From positions 64,001-124,000 of the forward strand of contig NW_019091452.1 of NCBI RefSeq assembly GCF_001949145.1: a DNA stretch of 60,000 bases, written 5' to 3'. A program made the translations under genes and the position numbers. The notes beneath the pieces were generated by a model that did not search any database, was not told where the DNA came from, and was given only the letters and a program-made list of their open reading frames with translations. Shown piece by piece: positions 12,301 to 24,300 of this stretch; position 1 is the first letter of the stretch; the number at the start of each line of letters is the position of its first letter. The stretch comes from Acanthaster planci (Eukaryota > Echinodermata > Asteroidea > Valvatida > Acanthasteridae).

Positions 12301-15300
12301 TAAAACTTCGTTCAAAGATTTTTACACTGAAAGGTTGAAACTCCCACCTCTTCCTGTGTTGGTTGTGTGATCGACGGAGGGTCCGGTGTAGGAGCTTGGT
12401 GTACCGCCGGCTCCTCTCAACCAATCAAAATCGTCTGAGGTCTTGTCATTAGTCCAACCGCACATGCCATGCTCGAAATCACATACTCCTTCCGAGTAAC
12501 ACACCTCGTCGCGGATGCCGATGTCGTCTAGAGCTATGTCTCCCATCGTCGGGGATCCAACACGGCTTTCAAAGACGATCTGGCAAGATTTCACAGCTTC
12601 AAACTAAGGTAGTGTTGTAGTCAAGACCTGTTTAAGATCCTCACAAAACCCAGCAAAACATTACAAGACCAACACAAGACCTCCAGTCTGAATTCAAGTA
12701 ACAAGCTATCCAACTGAACTGCAACAAAAGCATTCCTTTGTCATTGTTCACTCTGCTACTTGTGTCTGGTCTTGTGTAAGGTTTTGTGTAAGGTCTTGTG
12801 TCTGGTCTTGTGTAAGGTCTTGTGTCTGGTCTTGTGTAAGCTTCTGTGATGGTCTCCACTACAACACTGCACTAAGGTCGTGGTAGACTTTCAATCAGAC
12901 ACTAAGACACGTTTACAGGATTACACGCATTCCAGCAATTTTATACCCACAGTAGAGGACAATGTATACTTGCCCCTCCTTTTTCAAGGGGGCAAACAAG
13001 AGCTAAAATGGAACCAAAAAATTTACCCTGAATTTCTGGGTTTGGGACGGCAAGATGGTCACCCTTCCCCGTCTCCACAGGTCTCCCTGATCGCCGTCCT
13101 TTTGCCAGCTCGGGCTGACAAAGAAATCACCTTCGTCTTGCTTGTACACCAGCAGGGACCCGATATTGTCGCCGTACATGTGATACCAGAAGTGGAGACA
13201 GTGGTCTGTGCCCGGGTCGAAAAAAGGGCTGAGGAGGCGTGCCTCATCTCCGGGTTGCCGTGGCGACAGAGGATTGATGTAGGCAAAATAGTCTAGTCAA
13301 AGAAAATAATGAATTATATCAAATAGTTGTGAGAACAAATTGATTCTGAAAAAAAGAAATCGAAATGACTTTAATACCTAACAGATTTAAATCATAAATG
13401 TTACTGGAGGCTGAAATCAAGTGCGTTTCTGAGTCAGTCTTTTACTCCCGCAACAGCCAGGAACATTTCAAACTTTGATGTGTACACAAATTTTAGGAAG
13501 CCAATTTCAGAAAAAAAATATTGACCGTGTACTTCAAAGTCCAAAAAGTTAGTTCGTAAGGAACAAATTGTTGAATGGGGGGATGCAACTGTGGTTCACT
13601 TGTGGGTATCAAGGCTTAAAAGTCCAGTTAAAAGAGTTCGCTGAGTGGTTGAAAAGATTATGAAGGATTTTCTTTTGGTAACATTAAATCTTCATGCAAG
13701 TTATGTTTTAGGGTAGTAATATGAATTAGTGTGTAATATTGAAATTTTGATTTGTAGTAACACTGAAAGGTCTTAAATGAGTTTTCCCTTGAAGTTGTTG
13801 CTTTCTTTCAAGACGATTTGAGTCAAACAGACATCTCCAAAAATTTCGAGTGCAAATACTAACACACTCATAATTAGCACACGCAATGAATAGTTCAAAG
13901 GGTTACAGAAACAGAAAACATTTAGTTCGCATGAAGTATTTCGAAATAAAAATAAATACGTAAGCATTTAAAAAAACATTATAAATTTAATGTTTACCCT
14001 ATTAATTGTGACCTTAAAATTGAATAAAAAGATCCTGCGTTTCCCCGCCCACACAAAAATCCCCTTTTGGCCTTTCGCGCTCCTAGGCTGATTGGATGAC
14101 GTCATTGACAGAACGATGCATGTACAGTGTACATACAGCACAGTACATGCAGTATTGCATGCAATAGACCATGTTATGTTTGATGTAGCTTACCCGCAGG
14201 AAAACACTGTCTCAGTTCAAGGTAGAAAATTAAAAGACACAGTGCTACCGTGCGTTTCTTTAACTGAAACAGTGTTTGCCCTGTTGGCCAAACTACATCA
14301 AAAACAACATGGTCTATTGCGTGTAAACGAAATGTTTTTTTATTTCTGTAACCCTTTAAGTATTAACACGGCATTGTGACGACAACAGCCAGACAGGCTT
14401 ACTTGATACTGTGTCGTAGGTGTGGTCTGTGGTTGGTCCTGTACCCAGTGAAGGGTTCCCATTGGTTCCTCTCAGCCAATCAAATCCCGGCGTATCGGTG
14501 TCATCGTTGACCCACTCACAAAGATCATACTCAAAGGTACATTGAGCTGGTGAGTTTTCAAATAGAAAAAAAAAGAGTATTTTAGCTGCAGTTTTCAGTT
14601 GAAGTTAATTTAGTTGAATATAGTTTGAAGGTGCAAATGGTGAAAAATGAGCAACGTGCTTAAATCTGCAACAGTGCTAAGTAGAATTCTCTTCTTTTGT
14701 GAGTTTGTTAGATTTCAATAGAAGTGTGTTTGTCCAAACAATGAACAGACCATACTATCTTAAAAGTTGTTTGATGATTCTGCTAGAATTTTTTCTTGTT
14801 TTAAACGTGCAGGTGTGCTCACAAACTGTTGGGCACGTCCCAGGGTTGAAGACAACATCGTCGATTGCAATATCCCCGCCCCATGACTGGCCGGTTACTC
14901 CCTCAATGACGATCTCGTAGGTTGACGTGCTTGTGATTGGCTCTCTGGCTCGGAGCCATTGGTTGGATTGAGTGCCTTGCTTTCGGTAAATCTGGAGATG
15001 TTGGATATATGAATGAAGTGATATAAAACAAGATTACTTTTTATCATACAATGTTTGCATTTACTTGAATACACAATGGCTGCATTTGAGCATTTTAATT
15101 ACTCATATTACCATAAGTTCAAGCTCGTAAGTGAATGAACGGCAGGCCAGTGAGGTTTATTTCAAAATGGCCATTGATCATTTGCACAATGTGATCCAAG
15201 TGCAATGCGCAAACAACATTTTCCAGCATGAACAATATTGGGAGGATCACACCTGAACATGGCCTGTGCGTAGGTATTCCAGCAGGCCTACAATGACATT

Positions 15301-18300
15301 AGAAGCTTTAACGGTAGTGCTTTCCTACAGTAGGGAAGTGTGACATGATTCATCAAGCCCCCCCCCCATAGGAAAGCTCACATGTAAAAAAAAAATGTGA
15401 CACCACATCATTTCAGGTTTACAGTGCATCAGTACTCCCACACTGAATGTAGAGAGTCATAGGTCATTAGGTTCAACAATAAGCGAAATCAGCCCTATCA
15501 GTGAAGCTGGTCTACTTTGGTTGTTTGTATCTCAAATATCTTTGCATCAGTGACATTCTTAAGTGCCTTACTTCAGAGTCAAGAATGCACTGGCCTCTTA
15601 CGTAATTGCTGCTGTTATGACCTTGCTTTATTTTTACTCCTCAGGAGTATAACACAACATATGGTCAGTGGCTAGATTCTTCCCCCTTAGCCTCTGCTTA
15701 TGAGCTCTGAATACACCCCATTAAGCCATAACCCTCTGATACCCATCTTGATGAGATGTAAATGTACATACATGTAGCATGCATCATGGAATCATTGTAA
15801 GCTTTTAAAACCAACAAAGCATTTTGTAAATTACGTTTGAATAAAATCCAGTGCACTGATTATCTGATTGCACATAAACATAACAATTTGAATTTCCCAG
15901 GCTGAAAACATTGTTGCTATACCTCGTGATTCGAGGCAAGCTTTTGCTTAGCAACCACCATCTCTGGAAAGGACGGATTCCTTTGTGCCCTTCTCTCTAA
16001 TCCATCAAAAACAGTGTATTGGTGCAAGGCGTCTGTTATTTCACTAAGCAAAAGCTTGCCCCGAATCACGAGGCACAGTAACATTGTCTTTACAATTAAA
16101 AGAATTCAAATTACTATATTCATGTAAAGTAAGGAATTTGTGTACCAGACGTCATTCAAATCTAACTTGCAAAAGGCTTATTCTGTTTGGCTCACCAGTG
16201 TAGATGTACTACCGGATGACAGAAAGATATTCAGGGCATCGATGTCAGGTCCAAACATGTGGTACCAGAACTCCAAACAGTATTGTGAATTGGCCGCAAT
16301 CGGGCCGGACATGATGCGAGCCTTGTCGCCTTGGACACGTGGGGAAGATGTCTCGATGTAGGCGTAGTAACCAGCTCCTGAAATTCATATAAATAAGATT
16401 ACTTTGCTCCGAAATCAGCTCGAAATGAGAGTCTTCCGTTCAGAAGTTGGGACTAATTTGGCCTTGTGACTGCATGACGAATGATGGGAGTAGATGGCCT
16501 AGTGATTGCCTTGGGATTGATTTGTGATTACCTTGTGATCGCTTGATTAATTTGTGATTGTCTCATGACTGACCTGGCATGACATTACCTTGTCATTGAT
16601 TTTGATTGACTCGTGATTGGCTTCTAATAACCTTGTGATTGCCTTATGATTGATCTGTAACTGCCTTGTGAGTTTCCTTGTGGCTGACATTTGAGAGACG
16701 TGTGACTTGACTTATGATCTGACCTGCAATATCACTCAAAATCTGAAGCACAATCTTACGCACATTTGAATCATGATCTCACATGGCCTTTGAAATGCAA
16801 ATTGTGAGGTGTTGCATAATTTCCTTTTTCCCCAGTGAATGCGGGTGGCGTCTTTTCAACGCTGCAGGATTAGCATGCAGCGCTGCTGTGTCGCACATCA
16901 ATGGGGCCCTGGAGAACTTTTGTCTGCGGTGCTAATCTGCGGGCACGCTATGCCCAAAACAGTGGTATACTGTTTAAAAGCAGTGATGGATTACCCAGCA
17001 GCAGGTCTTCTGTTCCGAGTACTGTCTTTTGTTACACGGAACAGCTCTTTTGTCCCATTTCGGGCACCCGGGCTCTGCATATAAACCCATGGTGCTCGGA
17101 ATGGGGTTCCCTGGCAGCAAGTGGTTAACTATTTTAGGGTATTCATCAGATTTAAACTTCCATTCACTGCTACAGATGTTGTTTGAAACCAATAAAAATG
17201 AAATCAAATAGCACTGTAAAATTAACCAAAATGAGCAAGGATGGCAAAAAGTAATCAGAGGGACAGGAAACATAACTTTCTTTTTAATTTGCCTCAGCAT
17301 TTTCATATGGAGTCATGTTTGAGTTTTACCACTGACCGGTTCCTACGGTGTGGTCAAACTCAGGTCCAGTGCCTGCAGAGCCTGTCCCTCCTTGAATTAC
17401 TATCCAGTCAAAGTCGTCCAGGTTGTCTTGAGTCCAGCCGCAGATGTTGTTCTCTTCAAAGTCGCAGCTAAGATCTGGATAGTAAACAGTCAACAGTTAA
17501 AAAGCAAGTACAACAAAATCATTAGAGATACAATGAAAAAGACGAACAATGAACTTGACTTGAGCGGGATGTAAACCTGCAACCTCAATCTCTTTCCTGT
17601 ACATGCCACAAACGATTTGATCCTTAAAAAGAGACCGATACATTTCTTCTTTTTGTGGGAATTTATTTAAAATTTCTCAGAGTCTGCTCTTGTCAAACAC
17701 CAGTTCATTGGACAGCATAGCACAAGACCTTTCCAAAGATACTCCAGACGCTAGCTTCCAACTCTCGTTTTTGTCTTTGTTATGAGCTTACCCGAGTCGG
17801 AACCACAGTTGTCGAAGGCGATATCATCCAGTGCGATGTCTGTAAGCAGAGAAGGGTCAGAGAAATCATTGCCGGGGAGAGCTTCAAACCGCACCTACAA
17901 GAAAAAGACAAGATCTGATGAACTTAACTCTGGCATGTCTGGATAGAGATTTCTGTGCTGAACACACCAAGAGATCCAGATATTTATCGAATAGGAGAAT
18001 ATAACTTGCATTCCACGGTAATAAATAAACAGATTATAGATCAAATATACATGTAGTCATATCAAGAAGGTAAAAAGGTTGTCTCTTCTTACTCAAATGA
18101 CAGGTATTGTTTTTGGAGAGAAAAGTATTGACGAAATATATGTATAAGGTCAAACATTTGTCATCTTTAAAAAGATTTCAATTGTACTTTAACAGCCTAG
18201 CCACAAACTGAGCCTGCAATATTCACTGCAGGGCAGCATACTGTCAGGAGAGCGTTGTAGCGACGACTACATGAATAGAAAGTAAATTGCCAAATATTAA

Positions 18301-21300
18301 CCGGCCACATGAGCTACTGGTAACATTTTTCATTTTAATGGGTTTTTTTGTAATGCAAACGGAAGACTAGCGACAAGACCACATACCGAGTACTGGCCCG
18401 CGAGTCTGGGTCCCACACTCAGTGTGCCCTGTTGCCACTGATTATTGGTGTCACCGCTGTACACCACGCTGGTGTCCTGAACAACACCTTGATAGACTAT
18501 TGCAACCAGGGCACCAGCATTGCTGCCACGGAGATGGTACCAGAAATTCATTTCACACCTAAAACAGAACAGAAAGTTGGCGTATCAAATAGTTGAAACT
18601 TTCAAACATCACCACAAAGTAAAAGGTACATGTAAGTTGTTCGCATTTGTAACCCTCTGTGCTGGGGAATGTGTGAACATAAGCAGGTATGAATGATAAT
18701 TGAAAACGTCATGAAAAAACAATTCAAAACAGTCCCATTAATCTTCTTACAAAGAGTCATATTGCATCACTGCAGTCTTACAAATGTGTCAAGGGTTCTA
18801 CACCAAAGTCAGAAATATTTGCTACTTTGTTCTCCCTTTATTTTTGAGAACAGTGTTCTTGCGGGGCTTGGCATTGCAACATTGGTTACCTAAGAAAGTA
18901 AACAATTCCAACTGAATCAGGGAATAAGGTACTCATTACCACAACGCCGTACCTGCAATGCTTGTGAATGCGCACTCTAACGTTTTCTCATACCTTGCTC
19001 CAACAGATCCCAAGGTAGGGCTCTGCAAAATAGCTGACGTCTGAAACGTTCCGTTGGTGCTGTCCACGAACATGAAGTACCCTGTCCCCGAGGTGTGGTC
19101 AGTAGAAGGTGCTGCCGCAGACGAGGTGCTGCCAGCCTGCTGCCTTGTCCAGCGATACCGGCCGTTGTCGATAGCCAACCAGGCGCACTGGTCACTTTCA
19201 AAGTTACAGTTTCCTTAAGTTAAGGGGGAAAAAAGAACCATTTTTCTTCAATTTTTTTCAATGATCTCCAAGTTTTAATGCAGTTTAAGTCACCCGTTCT
19301 GAAATATTGTGTCTCAAGTTGGAGGAGCCACTTTTAAGTTTTACTTTGTATTAGATTGTTGAATTTGCGCTCTGTGGTTTTGATGTGTCACTCAGTTTGG
19401 TATGATAAAAATGGACGTTGTGTTGATTTAAAAACGTTGAGGATTCCTTTACTTAAACACTATGGATGAGTCTTCCAAAGGCTTTTACCTCAAAGTGGCT
19501 CTGACGACACGTGAGTCATTCTTGCAAAGCAAGTAAAATGTTTTTTGTGTGTCTCATGTTTACATTGCAATATGTAGGTTGTGGGTTTGTCTCTCCATTG
19601 GTTCAAGTACAAAAACACTTTGCTTCACTTTCGATAATGTCATTTACTTGTCCATTTATAATCTGAGTGATATCTTACATCACATCGATGCACTGTCTTT
19701 TAGTTATTTCATGTCACATTGCATAACTGTTTCAAGAATGTTACATAAAGGAAAGGGTAGGCAAAAGGAACAGTTACAAGGGGACATGAGTGCACATTTC
19801 TCTGCACTGGCAGTCAGCTACACATAAGGAAGAACAAAAATCATTGGACGTGCAAATGACACTTTCCAATAGATAAATCCATGATTTGGTTCACTGAATT
19901 GGAAGCGAGATGAACTTTATATTTTGATAGCTGAGAGTGAAAGTCAAAGCGATGAAATAAAAGTTCTTACTTTTAAGAATTTGATTATATCTGAAGGCTT
20001 ATAATAAGTTGTATTTGAATGTTTTGAGCAACATTAAAAAAAACAAACAAAAACGGTCAGGCTAAAAAGTCATTAAACAGGTATACAATAGATTCAAGAA
20101 ACATGATCGAAAAAACCTTCCAAGTGTATTAGGTCTTCACACAGAGTCCATTACAAGCCTTTTTTTAAACCTTCTTTTTTATAGAGGGTATCAGCACAGC
20201 TGGCTAATGGCAAACATTACACCAAGAAGGCAAGGAATAAAGGAGTTTGTCTATCAGAACAACAAATTAAAGGTGGATTTGAGGGTTTGCACAGCTTCCA
20301 TCTTGCAGACAGGTGCTTTTGATCCACTGGGAATGCACAAAGGGGATTTCTCTGTGGAACAAAATTAATGCACTGCCAGGTGACTACCATGCAAAGCCTC
20401 TGTAACCAGAGACAAAATGTTGGAAAATCTGACAGAGTTGATCATTCTCATACCACAGTTTGCCTCGTCCGAGCCATCTGCGCAATCATTTGTACCATCA
20501 CAAACCGAACTCAGGCTGACGCAGGTCCCTGAACCACAAGCAAACTCGTCTGGTTGGCAGAGCGGGGGCGTTGTTGGGACAGGCTGCCATGGGGATGTTC
20601 CCACCACAGGCAGTTCTCCACTGTAAGCCACACAGCCGGGAGTGAAGGAGGTGTCGTCAATGGCAATGTCGCCATAGATACCGTTTCCAACAGTAGCCTC
20701 GATTATGACCTGACAGAAATTGAGTCGAGAGTAGAGGTTTTCCCTATATGTACCCATAAGAAAGTAATGTGCGCTATGAATGCCATATGGAGTAAGGCAG
20801 TAATTACCCCATTCATGAAGCCACAAGACCAATTCAGCAGCCAAAATGAGACATTTTGGCTGCCAATAAATTAACAGACATAATGCAGTGACTGTCTGGA
20901 AGTATTTCGTGTAAGAGGGTATGCAAACATAAGTCTGTAAACTCCTTCACTATAAATGAAAAAACCCCTTGTTAGGCATGAAGCATGAACCATCGTTACG
21001 GAATACACGCTGACTTTCGTCACACCCCACTGGCATATAGAACATGCAAAGGTTAGAGGTACCTGGAATGGGTTGGTCCAGCCCAGAGTGATTTCAGCTC
21101 TCTCATAGAAGTCTCCAATTTCACCACTCTTGCTCCAAAGGTTGGTGAGAGGGCCGTTGATTGTATCGCGGATGTACACAGTCAGGGAACCGGTGGTTCG
21201 GCCAAACATATGGTAGTAGAAACGCAGCTGTAACGTGTAAAACGTAGAAGTGTAAAATGAAATCTAATTTTACTCACTTTTCCTTCGGAATATCAACTTT

Positions 21301-24300
21301 TCCCGTGGAGTTGCAGGGGTTCAAAATCAAACATTTGGAGTAACTTCCTTCTAACCTTCTTGGCACTCATGTTTAGTAGCATGTACTGCTCGGGGTACTT
21401 TTCAGTTTTAAAATATTGAATTTTCTCGCGGACCCTAGCCTTTTCCTGAGTTGGCACAACAGAAAGACATTCTTTCTATGGAAGGGGTATTTCGCTGAGA
21501 TTGTGAATCGAAATTCAGTTGGGGGAAAATGTACGACAGCACCTTCGTTTCCTTGCTCACCATCTGATTGCTGATTGGCCAGGACACTTTGCTACTGCAA
21601 CCCGTTTTCTCCTGACATTTCAAAATTGTGATGTACATTGATGCACCAAAACTGTCCGGTGCCAGTGTTACCAATCCCATAGGGAACCATTGCCTTTCAT
21701 ATATTTTTTCCAGTGTGGATGCCATTACCATAAATCTGTGTACATGTACACGGGCCCTATTGATTTGTATTCCAAAGTTTTGGACTAGGCTTGGACTTAA
21801 ACTAAAATGGCATTGTGTTACATGGCAGTCTGGTACCTGGCAAGTGCCTGTGGTTGTGGCTGCGATGTAGTAGCTACCGAGGCGAGCACGGTCTCCCATC
21901 TGACGCGGGGCCGACGTCTCCAGGTAGAGATAGGTACCTACAGAATAACGTTTGAGTAGACAAGGTTAAATGATGAGAGGGGTCAAGGGGGGTCCCAAGG
22001 TAAGAGAAGCAACTCTCACCAAAAACGGAAAGAAATTAAACAAATTATGTTATTACTTTTGCCTTCACAGTCCCAAAGCCAACACATGCAGATAGTATTA
22101 TTTTTGGCAGAAAACTCAAGTAAAAAAAAACAGAACACTGGTTTCTTCCAAAAGCAACATGCGCTTCATAATACCTGATGAGAGTCCACTGGTGTGGTCC
22201 CTTGTTGGGCCTGTCCACTCGGTGGGGGTTATTCCTGAGTACGTCCGCCAATCCAGCTCGTCATTGGTCAGTTGCCGCCAATCGCAGATGCCGCTCTCAA
22301 AATCGCACAGATGGTAGTTGCCTAGGAGACGAAGCAAGGGAAACATAGAATAAACTTCAAATTGATTTCGGCAGTGAGAAATGTAAATTTGTCCATCAAG
22401 AAAAAATTGCAGAAACTTACTGCAAGAATTTTCGTCAGTGAAGTCACCGCAGTCATCGGTGAGATCGCAAAACCGATTGTCCTCAACACAGTTGCCGCGG
22501 TTGCACTTAGTCCGACCCGAAGGGCAAGGGTCAGAGGTCGGTGCTGTGCAGAAATTTAAAAAAAGAACAAATCAACATTTGCATGCCTCAATTCAACTGT
22601 TGTGGGGCACTATTGTCAGCTATATGTATAAGAAAATTAAAACCAATTGAAATCCCTGATTGAAGATGAGTAAAGAGACACACGTCTAGAAATCTGTTGA
22701 CTAGACTTACGAGGTAGCCCGCATCCGACAAAGCTGATGTCGTCAAGTGCAATGTCACCAAGAACACTGAACGATCTGGTGGCCTCAAACACAATCTGAA
22801 TGTTGGAAGGTTAAGTCAAAATGATGTCATAGCATCTCGCATAGTAATTAACGGCAGCTGTTATTCAAAGACTTTCACGAGACCACATAAATATTATGCA
22901 CAACAGTCGCAAGTAATGAGTGAGTACAATGATAAAAGAATGCTTTTGCTGTAGTTCATTTCAATAGCTTGTGATTCGAATTCAGATTGGAGAGTTTGTG
23001 TTGGCCTTGTGATAGTCTTGTGAGGTCTTTGAAGAGATCTCGACCCTGACATTGTCAAAAGCAATGATATATTCTCCAAAGGAAGAATTCAATGGTCTCT
23101 TTTACACAAATGTGTTTGGCCATTCAGAAAACCTTTTTTTTTCAGAATAGAAACATCTGAGCTAATTCTTTGTCCTTAAGATTTTCAAAATGTAAGCGCC
23201 CGCCAAGGTTAAGAACGCAAGTGCAAGCACAGTGCCACTGCACGTTTGGCTTTTCCTCAGATTGGTCTGCAGATTACCTTGAATGGAAGGCTCACTCTGC
23301 CCACGCCAAGCTGGATATTATTCCACACATCTCCCATATCCTCAAACAGGTAGATCAGCAGCGTCCGGGACGACCCTTCCACTAAGTACACTGCCAAACT
23401 ACCAATGTCTGTTTGATACAGCAATGACATTTTAACTTGGGATGAAGCACAGTTCGTCATAGGCCGCTTATGCCCTTTTGCCCGGAAGCATGATCACAGC
23501 AGCAAAAATGTTCCGGCAAAAGGGCGTAAGAAACACACTTTCCTTATTTCGTTGAAACGGATAAAAATTACTACAAAATCAACACAGGCTGAACAAAAAG
23601 CTACCTTAAAACAACTTATCAAACGATTTGGAAAATTTTGTTTTAACTATTTGCAAAGAAATTTTTATATTTCATTAAAATAAGTGCTTACGACCTTCTT
23701 CCAGGCACCCGACAAGTTTTAGCCTTTTTTAACAAATGACAAGTTACCAGCGATTTTATTTGGTAACTTAATTACTCAAGAATAAGACCATGCATCACCT
23801 CTGCTCCCATGTTATCCCATCAACGCCATTCTGACGGCCTAACTATAACAATATTGGCAACTTAACACAAAAAAGTTAAATTCTCTTTACAAAAACTTTT
23901 TATTTCCATCATTTTAGCATATTATGAATGATTGAATATAACCTGCTATTTCCCTTTGTTTTCATAGTTACAAAAACGTTTTCCGAATGTTGTCTGGGAA
24001 TTTGAGGAATCTGGTATTGACAATGTACGTACCAGGCATCCAAATATTTAAACAATTTTAAACTGACTGAGCCAAAGTATTTACTTTACAAAGCATTTAA
24101 TTTATAGCAAATTTTGTTTCTTTGACATTTTACATTACCTGCTCTTTACCGTTTGTTAATGCACTTCAATTCCTCAATGTCATCCGGGAATTTGGAGAAC
24201 TGGTTTTTACATATAGGAATATTCAAATATTTTGAATGAATCAAAGGTCAAAACTGAATTATTCATATTGATTCAGCCCAAGAGCTTACCCTGTCCGTAC

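Noticed and set aside
12770-12845. CRISPR-like or coding proline/threonine repeat (reads T-R-P-D-T-R-P-Y on minus strand)
   Set aside because: It is the internal satellite of the hAT-like MITE, in an intron, with no splice support.
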